Positions 7,855-15,601 of a stretch of DNA of 37,413 nucleotides are shown piece by piece. A program made the translations under genes and the position numbers. Below the pieces are notes generated by a model. It made no database searches, was not told where the DNA came from, and saw only the letters and a program-made list of their open reading frames with translations. Location of the stretch: assembly GCA_022784505.1 (NCBI GenBank), contig JALFUQ010000076.1, positions 1-37,413 of the forward strand, given 5' to 3'. Position 1 is the stretch's first letter. Each line of letters begins with the position of its first letter. The stretch comes from Bacillota bacterium. GTDB lineage: Bacteria > Bacillota > Clostridia > Oscillospirales > Oscillospiraceae.

Positions 7855-9543
7855 ATGTTGACAACTTGGGGTGAACGCCTTGATAAAAACAATATCCTTC
7901 CCGAATATCCCCGTCCGCAGATGCGCAGGGGTTCGTATTATAACCTCAACGGCGAGTGGGATTATGCCATCACCGCCGCCGGCGAAAAGCAGCCGGAAAA
8001 GTGGGACGGCAAGATACTTGTGCCCTTCTCCCCCGAGTGCGAGCTGTCGGGCGTTGGGCGTGTTTTAAAGCCCGACGAGTATCTGTGGTACCGCCGTGAT
8101 TGGGAGTGTCCCGAGCACGAGGGCAGAGTGCTGCTGCACTTCGGTGCGGTCGATCAGTCGTGCACTGTGTACATAAACGGTCTGCGGGCTTTTCGCCACA
8201 GCGGCGGCTACCTGCCGTTTGAGTTTGACGCAACGGGCTTCCTGCGCAAGGGCGTGAATGAGATATCCGTCAGTGTTCGTGACCTGTCCGACACCGCGCA
8301 CGAGGCAAGAGGCAAGCAGAAGTTTGAGCGCGGCGGCATTTGGTACACCCCGCAGAGCGGCATATGGCAGACCGTGTGGGCAGAGTGCGTCCCCGAGGAC
8401 TGCATCAAGAAATTAAAGATAACGCCGAATTTTGATGAAAGCTTTGTCGAGGTCTCGGCCGAGACCGTCGGCGGCAACACGGCCTACGCCGAGTTTAACG
8501 GCGAGCGATATCCCCTGCCGGCAAAAATTCCCGTCCCCGACTTTGAGGCCTGGTCGCCTGAGCACCCGAAGCTTTACGACTTTGCGGTCGTCTACGGCGA
8601 GGACAGGGTCGAAAGCTACTTTGCCATGCGCAAGTTCTCCGTGGAAAAGGACGGCAAGGGCGTAAAGCGCCTGTTTTTGAACGGAAAGCCGTATTTCCAC
8701 AACGGTCTGCTCGATCAGGGCTATTGGTCCGACGGCATGTACACCGCGCCGAGCGACGAGGCGCTCATTTTCGACATTCAGACGGCCAAGGACATGGGCT
8801 TTAACATGCTGCGCAAGCATATAAAGGTCGAGCCGCTGCGCTGGTACTATCACTGCGACAGGCTGGGCATGCTCGTGTGGCAGGACATGATAAACGGCGG
8901 CGGGCAGTATAACCCCGTCATCATCTCCGCCCCGCTCGTCACCGGCGTGCATCTGAGCGACAAAAACTACAAGCTGTTTGCCCGCGACGACATGGAGGGC
9001 CGCGCTCATTATGAGGCTGAGCTCAATGAGATGATCGGAACGCTTTACAACTGTCCGTGCATTGCAATGTGGGTGCCCTTTAACGAGGGCTGGGGGCAGT
9101 TTGACGCAGCGAGGATAGCCGCAAAGGTCATGCAGATGGACCCGACCCGCACGGTCGACCACGCCTCCGGTTGGCACGATCAGAAGATCGGCGAGACAAA
9201 GAGCCTGCATGTGTATTTTAAAAAGTATAACTTCAAGCCCGACAAGCTCGGCAGAGCCGTGCTCCTGTCCGAGTTCGGCGGCTACAATCTGCGCTGCGAG
9301 GGGCACTGCTTCAACGCCCGAGATTTCGGCTACAAGCGCCTTAAATCCGCAGACGAGCTGCAAAGGTCGCTCGAAAAGCTCTACAAGGGCGAAATTTGCC
9401 CCGCATACGAGCAGGGGCTTGCCGCAGCGGTATATACGCAGCTGAGCGATGTGGAGGACGAAGTCAACGGGCTCATCACATATGACCGCAAAGTGGTGAA
9501 GCTAAAGCCCGAAGTCGTGCAAAAAATCATCAAAGTGGATTAA
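7855..9543 (+). CDS. Glycoside hydrolase family 2 protein (beta-galactosidase/glucuronidase-like)
   Basis: A 562-residue cytoplasmic enzyme without a signal peptide. It has an N-terminal jelly-roll sugar-binding domain (about 1-190; WYRRDWECP, YINGLRAFRHSGGYLPFEFDAT) and a short immunoglobulin-like middle. A TIM-barrel catalytic domain starts around 280 (FLNGKPYFHNGLLDQGYWSDG, MGFNMLRKHIKVEP). The likely acid/base is E411 in FNEGWGQF and the likely nucleophile is E473 in LSEFGGYN. Both match the compact GH2 subfamily with NEGWG in place of the classic NEHP-type motif. The ATG at 7855 has GGAGGA six bases upstream; the frame extends to 7699 without a ribosome site. It is monocistronic, and the substrate is not deducible from sequence. 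Confidence 0.9.
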   Translation: MLTTWGERLDKNNILPEYPRPQMRRGSYYNLNGEWDYAITAAGEKQPEKWDGKILVPFSPECELSGVGRVLKPDEYLWYRRDWECPEHEGRVLLHFGAVDQSCTVYINGLRAFRHSGGYLPFEFDATGFLRKGVNEISVSVRDLSDTAHEARGKQKFERGGIWYTPQSGIWQTVWAECVPEDCIKKLKITPNFDESFVEVSAETVGGNTAYAEFNGERYPLPAKIPVPDFEAWSPEHPKLYDFAVVYGEDRVESYFAMRKFSVEKDGKGVKRLFLNGKPYFHNGLLDQGYWSDGMYTAPSDEALIFDIQTAKDMGFNMLRKHIKVEPLRWYYHCDRLGMLVWQDMINGGGQYNPVIISAPLVTGVHLSDKNYKLFARDDMEGRAHYEAELNEMIGTLYNCPCIAMWVPFNEGWGQFDAARIAAKVMQMDPTRTVDHASGWHDQKIGETKSLHVYFKKYNFKPDKLGRAVLLSEFGGYNLRCEGHCFNARDFGYKRLKSADELQRSLEKLYKGEICPAYEQGLAAAVYTQLSDVEDEVNGLITYDRKVVKLKPEVVQKIIKVD

Positions 9544-9548
9544 AGCGC

Positions 9549-9581
9549 AAAAATCCCGCTCAAAGAGCGGGATTTTTTTAT
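9549..9581. terminator. Bidirectional terminator between GH2 and the unknown membrane gene
   Basis: Perfect stem ATCCCGCTC/GAGCGGGAT with an AAA loop, with an A-run on the left and a T-run on the right. It serves the plus-strand GH2 gene and the minus-strand gene ending at 9587. Confidence 0.9.
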
Positions 9582-9586
9582 TATAT

Positions 9587-10435
9587 TTATTCCTTTTCAA
9601 CCGGCACATCGACGATGGACTTGAAGGCTTCAAGCTCGTACTCGGGGAAGAAAATCTCATACTCGCCGAAAACATCGGCAAATTGCAGGGCGTAATACTT
9701 GCAGAATATCGTATCGTAATCATTCGCGGTTATCTTATACTGCTTGTACTGACCCTTGTTGAACGGCACATCCTTGTTCCACTCGTCCATATCGGCTTTC
9801 TTTTTCTTGAGCACATACTTTTTAAAGCCGGATATCGGGAAGGAGTACACGTACTCGAGATCGGCAAGGCAAAGATCATCGTTATCCCTGAACAGCTTCA
9901 TCTCGTTGTTGGAATACTTGCTGAACAGCTCCTCTTTGATCTTGATCTTGCCATTTTTTTCGATGTACCGGAACGACAGCACATCGACGGCCTTGCGGTC
10001 GTGCGGGATACCAAGCAGCTCCTCGGAACGCCTGTCGAGCTGCTCCATTTTTTCTGTCGTCTTGTCGATCTCGCCGGTCGACTCGACCTTTTTATATCTC
10101 GCCTTTTCGGCAATATGTAAGGCCGCCCAAAGCACTATGCACACGCCGCCGCCGTAGAATATTGCCGGTGCGTTGCCATACATCTCGGCAAGCGTAAGGT
10201 CGCCCAAGTTTCTCAGAAGCGAAATGACAACAATGGCGGCACCGACATAGCATATGAGCTGCAGCGTCTGAAGCCAACCGGGCAGGCTTGCCTTGCTGCC
10301 GGTCTCAAGCACTTTGCCGAAAACATCGTCAATTTCCTTTTTTAGTGCGGCATCGGCTCTGTTCGTTATAAAGCGAGCGCCGTCGCAGGGCGTGTCGCCA
10401 TCCTTGCTGTACGGATATCCGAAAACATTTTTCAT
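9587..10435 (-). CDS. Hypothetical membrane protein, third gene of the udk-tdk operon
   Basis: A 282-residue protein that I do not recognise. The N-terminal 50 residues are polar. Two membrane spans lie at about 55-76 (LQLICYVGAAIVVISLL) and 90-108 (APAIFYGGGVCIVLWAALHIA). The remaining 170 residues are charged and probably cytoplasmic, with a lysine-rich segment (KKYVLKKKKADMDEWNKD) and many aromatic and acidic residues near the end. Its GAGGTGA ribosome site is strong, and it starts eight bases after the tdk stop, so co-expression with nucleoside kinases is likely. No catalytic motif is visible. Confidence 0.8.
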   Translation of the reverse strand: MKNVFGYPYSKDGDTPCDGARFITNRADAALKKEIDDVFGKVLETGSKASLPGWLQTLQLICYVGAAIVVISLLRNLGDLTLAEMYGNAPAIFYGGGVCIVLWAALHIAEKARYKKVESTGEIDKTTEKMEQLDRRSEELLGIPHDRKAVDVLSFRYIEKNGKIKIKEELFSKYSNNEMKLFRDNDDLCLADLEYVYSFPISGFKKYVLKKKKADMDEWNKDVPFNKGQYKQYKITANDYDTIFCKYYALQFADVFGEYEIFFPEYELEAFKSIVDVPVEKE

Positions 10436-10443
10436 AGCTCACC

Positions 10444-11037
10444 TCAGAACATATACGTTTGGTCTTCCTGCTGGCGGATGCTCTTTTTCCAGCAGCGGTG
10501 GCACATGGCGACATAGCTGTCGTTACCGCCGAGAAAAACCTGATCGCCATGGGTGATGACCCTGCCGTTTTCGTCGATTCTCGCATTGACGGTGGCTTTC
10601 CTGCCGCAGGCGCAGACGGTCTTTATCTCGGTTATGGAGTCGGCAAGCTCAAGCAGGCGCTTTGAGCCCGGGAACACATGGGTGAGAAAGTCGGTGCGCA
10701 GGCCGAAGCACAAAACGGGGATATCCTCAAAATCGACGAGCTCACGAAGCTGGTCTATCTGCTCAGGCGTGAAAAACTGCGCCTCGTCGGAGATTATGAC
10801 ATCGTGCCGGCCGGCCTTGGCGTACTCCTTGACGATATCCTGCTCGGGCGTGATGATCTGTGCGCTGCGGGCAAGTCCGATGCGGCTTTTTATGATATCC
10901 GCGCCGTCGCGGGTGTCGATGCTGGGCTTAATGAGCCACACGGTCATGCCCAGCTCCTCATAGTTAAATTGGGTTATCAGTGCCTGGGCAGACTTGGACG
11001 AGCCCATTGCACCGTATTTAAAATACAGCTTTGCCAT
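10444..11037 (-). CDS. tdk: Thymidine kinase (type II)
   Basis: A 197-residue enzyme that phosphorylates thymidine and deoxyuridine with ATP for salvage. The P-loop is GAMGSSKSAQAL (about 9-20), the magnesium/Walker B segment is IISDEAQFF, and the FGLRTDF stretch follows. The structural zinc is bound by two cysteine pairs, CAC and CHRC. Length and motif order match the TK1-like family. It lies 22 bases after udk, and together they phosphorylate pyrimidine nucleosides brought in by the transporter encoded nearby. Confidence 0.95.
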   Translation of the reverse strand: MAKLYFKYGAMGSSKSAQALITQFNYEELGMTVWLIKPSIDTRDGADIIKSRIGLARSAQIITPEQDIVKEYAKAGRHDVIISDEAQFFTPEQIDQLRELVDFEDIPVLCFGLRTDFLTHVFPGSKRLLELADSITEIKTVCACGRKATVNARIDENGRVITHGDQVFLGGNDSYVAMCHRCWKKSIRQQEDQTYMF

Positions 11038-11059
11038 AGTTTTCTCCTACATTAGTATA

Positions 11060-11677
11060 TTACTTCGTTATATGCGCTCTTACCCGCTCGAGCACCATCT
11101 CAAGCGCCACCTGATTGTGGCCGCCCTCGGGGATGATGATATCCGCCTTGCGCTTTGACGGCTCGACAAACTGCTCGTGCATGGGCTTTACGGTCGTCAG
11201 ATACTGGTTCACGACGCTTTCAAGGCTCCTGCCCCTGTCGCGCACATCACGCACGATGCGGCGCAGGATGCGCACGTCGGCATCGGTATCAACATAAATT
11301 TTAATGTCCATGAGCTTGCACAGCTCCTCGCTCTGGAAAATGAGTATGCCCTCTACGACGATGACCTTGGCAGGCTTCACCGTCACGGTCTTGCTCGACC
11401 GGTCATGGGCCGTGTAGTCATAAACAGGGCACTGGATAGTCTCCCCCCTGCGCAGCTTCTTAAGATCGGCGATGAGAAGATCCGTGTCAAATGCGTCCGG
11501 ATGGTCATAATTGAGCTTCGTGCGCTCAGCGTAGCTCATATTATGATGCGCCTTGTAATAATTATCGTGATACACGACGCTCACATCACCGCCGAAATGC
11601 TGCATTATCTTGCGCGTGATGGTGGTTTTTCCGCTGCCCGTGCCGCCTGCAATACCGATTACGATTATGTTGTTCAT
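11060..11677 (-). CDS. udk: Uridine kinase
   Basis: A 205-residue P-loop kinase that converts uridine and cytidine to UMP and CMP. Walker A is GIAGGTGSGKTT (about 8-19), followed by YHDNYYKAH, NYDHPDAFDTDLL, CPVYDYTAHDR, VIVVEGILIF and RRIVRDVRDRGR, all family hallmarks. The ribosome site is modest (AGGGGTG about nine bases ahead). It is first in the order udk, tdk, unknown membrane protein and is transcribed away from deoD. Confidence 0.95.
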   Translation of the reverse strand: MNNIIVIGIAGGTGSGKTTITRKIMQHFGGDVSVVYHDNYYKAHHNMSYAERTKLNYDHPDAFDTDLLIADLKKLRRGETIQCPVYDYTAHDRSSKTVTVKPAKVIVVEGILIFQSEELCKLMDIKIYVDTDADVRILRRIVRDVRDRGRSLESVVNQYLTTVKPMHEQFVEPSKRKADIIIPEGGHNQVALEMVLERVRAHITK

Positions 11678-11713
11678 CCCTCAAACACCCCTGTCAATTT
11701 TTATCTGATTTTG

Positions 11714-11742
11714 ATGATACCATAAATAATCGCGTCTTGCAA
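11714..11742 (-). promoter_or_regulatory. Promoter of udk-tdk operon
   Basis: On the minus strand, -35 TTGCAA (11737-11742), 17 bases, -10 TATCAT (11714-11719). The -35 box is a palindrome and sits one base from the divergent deoD -35. Confidence 0.6.
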
Positions 11743-11743
11743 T

Positions 11744-11771
11744 TTGACTTTTGAAATTTGTTTGTTATAAT
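11744..11771 (+). promoter_or_regulatory. Promoter of deoD
   Basis: -35 TTGACT (11744-11749), a 16-base spacer, and a perfect -10 TATAAT (11766-11771). It is about 40 bases ahead of the deoD start. Confidence 0.75.
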
Positions 11772-11811
11772 TTGCTTTAGAATAAACAAAATAAACACAG
11801 GAGGAATTATT

Positions 11812-12543
11812 ATGCCTATTCCCACTCCGCATATCTCCGCCAAAAAGGAGGATATCGCAAAGACCGTGCTCATGCCCGGCGATCCCCTGCGTGCAAAGTT
11901 CATCGCAGAGACCTTTTTGGAGAATCCCGTGCTCGTGAACAATGTCCGCGGCGTTCAGGGTCACACCGGCACCTGGAAGGGTGTTCCCGTGACCGTCATG
12001 GCCTCCGGCATGGGCATCCCCGCCATCGGCATCTACAGCTGGGAGCTGTATAATTTCTACGATGTCGACAACATCATCCGCATAGGCTCGGCAGGCGCAA
12101 TGCGCGACGACCTCAAGCTCATGGACATCGTCGCCGGTCAGGGTGCGTGCACAGACTCCAACTTTGCACACCAGTTTGAGCTCAACGGCACATTTGCCCC
12201 CATCGCAGACTACACGCTGCTCAGTAACGCCGTAGAGGCCGCCAAGGAAAAGGGCATCGACATGAAGGTCGGCAACATTCTGTCGTCTGACAACTTCTAC
12301 TCCCCCGCAAATTGCGACGACAGCACCAAGTGGCGCGACATGGGCGTTATGGCAGTCGAGATGGAGGCCGCAGGCCTTTACATGAATGCCGCCCGTGCCG
12401 GCAAGCGTGCTCTGTGCATCTGCACGATATCCGATCACCTGTACCGCAGCGAGGCTCTTTCATCCGAGCAGCGCCAGCTTTCGCTGACCCAGATGATAGA
12501 AATTGCCCTCGATACCGCCGTTAAGATGGCCAAGCTCGGCTGA
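11812..12543 (+). CDS. deoD: Purine-nucleoside phosphorylase, DeoD type
   Basis: A 243-residue hexameric-type phosphorylase that splits purine (deoxy)nucleosides into base and (deoxy)ribose-1-phosphate. Visible marks are PTPHISA at the N terminus, VLMPGDPLRAKFIA (phosphate binding), ASGMGIPAIGIYSWELY, RIGSAGA, the ribose-binding MAVEMEAAGLY and ISDHLY with the catalytic aspartate. The ATG at 11812 follows AGGAGG by seven bases. No terminator is visible before the BMP gene, so readthrough into it is possible. Confidence 0.96.
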   Translation: MPIPTPHISAKKEDIAKTVLMPGDPLRAKFIAETFLENPVLVNNVRGVQGHTGTWKGVPVTVMASGMGIPAIGIYSWELYNFYDVDNIIRIGSAGAMRDDLKLMDIVAGQGACTDSNFAHQFELNGTFAPIADYTLLSNAVEAAKEKGIDMKVGNILSSDNFYSPANCDDSTKWRDMGVMAVEMEAAGLYMNAARAGKRALCICTISDHLYRSEALSSEQRQLSLTQMIEIALDTAVKMAKLG

Positions 12544-12580
12544 TAGACTATGCTTTTTTAGCTAAAATGACAAATAGTGC

Positions 12581-12609
12581 TTGCCTGTTTGGCATGACAA
12601 TGGTATAAT
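12581..12609 (+). promoter_or_regulatory. Promoter of the BMP lipoprotein gene
   Basis: -35 TTGCCT (12581-12586), 17 bases, perfect -10 TATAAT (12604-12609). Confidence 0.65.
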
Positions 12610-12622
12610 ATCCACGGTATGA

Positions 12623-12664
12623 CGATATGAAGAGCATATCGCCTAAATTTGTATGCACAAATTT
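12623..12664 (+). promoter_or_regulatory. Two tandem leader hairpins upstream of the BMP gene
   Basis: CGATATG/CATATCG with a five-base loop (12623-12641) is followed by AAATTTGT/ACAAATTT with a four-base loop (12645-12664). It ends ten bases before the GGAGGA ribosome site. It matches no riboswitch I know and may stabilise this mRNA or modulate translation. Confidence 0.45.
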
Positions 12665-12685
12665 AAAAAATACGGAGGAAAAATC

Positions 12686-13879
12686 ATGAAAAGATTTCTC
12701 GCAATCGTCCTCGCTCTTGCTATGGTCTTTGCTCTCTGCGCATGCGGCGGCAACGACAAGGCCAATGAGACGGACAAGCCCGACACCGCTGCTTATAAAG
12801 TAGCAATGATCACCGACTACGGCGACATAACCGACCAGTCCTTCAACCAGACCACCTACGAAGCTTGCAAGGCTTTCTGCGACAAGAATTCTGTCGAGTT
12901 CAAGTACTACAAGCCCACCGCAGACAGCACCGCTGCCCGTGTTGAGATGGTCGAGCAGGCTGTTGCAGAAGGCTTCAATGTCATCGTAATGCCCGGCTTT
13001 GCATTCGCAGGCACCATTGCAGAGTGCCAGGACACCTACCCCGATGTCAAATTCATCGCTCTGGATGTTTCCGAGTTCGACCTGTATGATTCCTTCTACA
13101 ATCACGACAAGGACGGCAACCGCACCGATCTTAAGGATCCGAACAATAAAGAGCACATAAGCAAGAATGTTTACTGCGCTGTTTACCAGGAAGAGCTGTG
13201 CGGCTACATGGCCGGTTACGCAGCAGTTAAGCTCGGCTACACCAAGCTCGGCTTCCTCGGCGGCATGGCAGTTCCCGCAGTTGTCCGTTACGGCTTTGGC
13301 TTTGTCCAGGGTGCAGATGCAGCTGCTAAGGAGCTCGACACCAAGATCGAGATCAACTATGTTTACGGCGGTCAGTTCAGCGGCAACGCTGACATCACCG
13401 CAAAGATGGATACTTGGTACGCAGCAGGCACCGAGGTCGTCTTTGCTTGCGGCGGCTCTATCTACACCTCCGCAGCCGAGGCTGCTCAGAAGGTAAACGC
13501 AAAGGTCATCGGCGTCGATGTCGACCAGAAGGGCATCATCGACGGCGGCTATGGCGAAGGCATGACCGTTACTTCCGCAATGAAGGGTCTTGCAGCAACC
13601 GTTAACACCATGCTCACCGAAGTTTTCGCAGGTAACTGGGATAACTACGGCGGCAAGATCGACACCCTCGGTCTCATTTCCGATAACCCGACCGAGAACT
13701 ATGTCCAGATCCCCATGGAGAGCACTCAGTGGGCAGACGGCAAGTTCACTCAGGACGACTACAAGGCACTCGTTGCTTCAATGCACAAGGGCGATGTTAA
13801 GGTCTCCAACGACACCACCGCAATGCCCGCAGTTGACGCAGGTCACACCACCGTTGACGATCAGGGCTCCATCAAGTAA
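12686..13879 (+). CDS. BMP family lipoprotein, nucleoside-binding component of ABC importer
   Basis: A 397-residue extracytoplasmic lipoprotein. The lipobox is LCAC, with the lipid-bearing cysteine at residue 20 followed by a GG linker. The mature part is a periplasmic-binding fold of the BmpA/PnrA type (PF02608): MITDYGDITDQSFNQTTYEA, VIVMPGFAFAGTI, KLGFLGGMAVPAVVRYGFGFVQGAD, VVFACGGSIYTSAAEAA, VIGVDVDQ. Characterised members bind purine or other nucleosides. The ATG at 12686 has GGAGGA seven bases ahead. It has its own promoter and terminator but belongs functionally with the ATPase and permeases downstream. High-copy binding protein versus lower-copy transporter fits this arrangement. Confidence 0.92.
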   Translation: MKRFLAIVLALAMVFALCACGGNDKANETDKPDTAAYKVAMITDYGDITDQSFNQTTYEACKAFCDKNSVEFKYYKPTADSTAARVEMVEQAVAEGFNVIVMPGFAFAGTIAECQDTYPDVKFIALDVSEFDLYDSFYNHDKDGNRTDLKDPNNKEHISKNVYCAVYQEELCGYMAGYAAVKLGYTKLGFLGGMAVPAVVRYGFGFVQGADAAAKELDTKIEINYVYGGQFSGNADITAKMDTWYAAGTEVVFACGGSIYTSAAEAAQKVNAKVIGVDVDQKGIIDGGYGEGMTVTSAMKGLAATVNTMLTEVFAGNWDNYGGKIDTLGLISDNPTENYVQIPMESTQWADGKFTQDDYKALVASMHKGDVKVSNDTTAMPAVDAGHTTVDDQGSIK

Positions 13880-13900
13880 TTTAAACCCTAAAACCTTAAA

Positions 13901-13928
13901 ACAGACAGGCTTTTGCCTGTCTGTTTTT
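13901..13928 (+). terminator. Terminator after the BMP lipoprotein gene
   Basis: Ten-base perfect stem ACAGACAGGC/GCCTGTCTGT with a TTTT loop and trailing Ts. Confidence 0.85.
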
Positions 13929-13987
13929 CATTTTCACGGCAAAGTGCTGCCAATTTTTATTTCTCGTCGATTTTTTCGCAAAAAAAT

Positions 13988-14016
13988 TTGAAATTAATTA
14001 ATTTATATAGTATGAT
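13988..14016 (+). promoter_or_regulatory. Promoter of the nucleoside transporter ATPase-permease operon
   Basis: -35 TTGAAA (13988-13993), 17-base AT-rich spacer, -10 TATGAT (14011-14016). Confidence 0.6.
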
Positions 14017-14053
14017 GTTGCTATGATTAAAAAACAGGGGGAGGCAGATAAAC

Positions 14054-15601
14054 TTGGATGAGCAGTTTGCAATAGAAATGCTGAACATCACTAAGATTTT
14101 TCCCGGTATAATCGCAAACGACAACATTACCCTGCAGCTGAAAAAAGGCGAGATCCACGCCCTGCTCGGCGAAAACGGCGCAGGCAAATCCACGCTTATG
14201 AGCGTGCTTTTCGGCCTGTATCAGCCCGAACACGGCATTATCAAGAAAGACGGCGTTGAGGTCAAGATAAACGACCCTAACGACGCAAATGCGCTCGGCA
14301 TCGGCATGGTGCACCAGCACTTCAAGCTGGTCGAGTGCTTCTCGGTCCTTGATAACATCATCCTCGGCGTTGAGCCGACTAATAAGCTCGGCGTTCTCAA
14401 AAAGGACGAGGCAAGAAAAAGGATACTCGAGCTCAGCGAAAAGTACGGCCTGCATGTTGAGCCGGACGCTATCATCGAGGATATCACCGTCGGTATGCAG
14501 CAGCGCACCGAGATTCTCAAGATGCTCTACCGTGAAAACGAGATACTCATTTTTGACGAGCCGACCGCAGTTCTGACCCCGCAGGAGATCGATGACCTCA
14601 TGCAGATCATGAAAAACCTCGCGGCTGAGGGCAAGAGCATTCTGTTTATCTCCCACAAGCTCAACGAGATCATGGCGGTCGCAGACCGCTGCACCGTCCT
14701 GCGCAAGGGCAAGTGCGTCGGCACGGTCGAGACGAAGAACACCACCGCTGAGGAGCTTTCCTCCATGATGGTCGGCAGAAATGTCAGCTTCCATGTTGAC
14801 AAAAAGCCTGCCGAGCCCGGTGATGTCGTCCTCGAGGTTGAAAACCTCACAGTCGCTTCGAGACTGCACAAAAACGATGCGGTCAAGAATGTGTCGTTCA
14901 AGGTGCGCAAGGGCGAGATCGTCTGCATCGCAGGCATCGACGGCAACGGCCAGACCGAGCTCGTTTACGGCATTACCGGCCTTGAGCATGCAAAGTCGGG
15001 CTCCGTGAAGCTTAACGGCGTGGACATAACCAATGCCTCCATCCGCAAGAGAAACACCTCCGGCATGAGCCACATTCCCGAGGACAGGCACAAGCATGGC
15101 CTGGTGCTGGATTACTCGCTGGAGTATAACCTCATTCTTCAGACCTATTTCGGCGACGAGTTCACCGATAAGGCGGGCTTTTTAAAGCGCAAGGCCATCC
15201 GTGAATACGCCGACAAGCTCATCGGAATGTACGATATCCGCTCCGGCCAGGGCGCAGTCACCTCCGCCCGCAGCATGTCCGGCGGCAACCAGCAGAAGGC
15301 GATAATCGCCCGTGAGATAGACAAGAGCCCCGACCTGCTCGTCGCCGTTCAGCCGACAAGAGGTCTCGACGTAGGCGCTATCGAATACATCCACAAGCAG
15401 CTTATTGCTCAGCGTGACGCAGGCAAGGCGTGTCTGCTCATTTCGCTCGAGCTTGACGAGGTCATGGATATACCCGACCGCATTCTCGTCATGTACGAGG
15501 GCGAGATAGTCGGCGAGTTTGACCCGAAGAAGACCACCGAGGACGAGCTCGGCCTGTACATGGCCGGTGCAAAGAGAAGCGAGGTGCACGATGAAAACTA
15601 A
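14054..15601 (+). CDS. Nucleoside ABC importer ATPase with two nucleotide-binding domains
   Basis: A 515-residue double ATPase of the sugar/nucleoside (CUT2, NupA/YufO) type. The first domain has Walker A GENGAGKSTLM (about 37-47), signature ITVGMQQRTEI and Walker B ILIFDEPTAVLTP. The second has the degenerate Walker A GIDGNGQTEL, a canonical-looking signature SGGNQQK and VAVQPTRGLDVGA in place of Walker B. That asymmetry is normal for this family, with only the first half expected to be fully catalytic. The start is TTG at 14054, about ten bases after GGGAGG; a nearby ATG at 14058 is out of frame. It overlaps the next gene by 11 bases. Confidence 0.94.
   Translation: MDEQFAIEMLNITKIFPGIIANDNITLQLKKGEIHALLGENGAGKSTLMSVLFGLYQPEHGIIKKDGVEVKINDPNDANALGIGMVHQHFKLVECFSVLDNIILGVEPTNKLGVLKKDEARKRILELSEKYGLHVEPDAIIEDITVGMQQRTEILKMLYRENEILIFDEPTAVLTPQEIDDLMQIMKNLAAEGKSILFISHKLNEIMAVADRCTVLRKGKCVGTVETKNTTAEELSSMMVGRNVSFHVDKKPAEPGDVVLEVENLTVASRLHKNDAVKNVSFKVRKGEIVCIAGIDGNGQTELVYGITGLEHAKSGSVKLNGVDITNASIRKRNTSGMSHIPEDRHKHGLVLDYSLEYNLILQTYFGDEFTDKAGFLKRKAIREYADKLIGMYDIRSGQGAVTSARSMSGGNQQKAIIAREIDKSPDLLVAVQPTRGLDVGAIEYIHKQLIAQRDAGKACLLISLELDEVMDIPDRILVMYEGEIVGEFDPKKTTEDELGLYMAGAKRSEVHDEN

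Noticed and set aside
12610..12670. Purine riboswitch before the BMP gene
   Set aside because: The conserved junction and loop-loop bases are missing and the stems are too short and separate.
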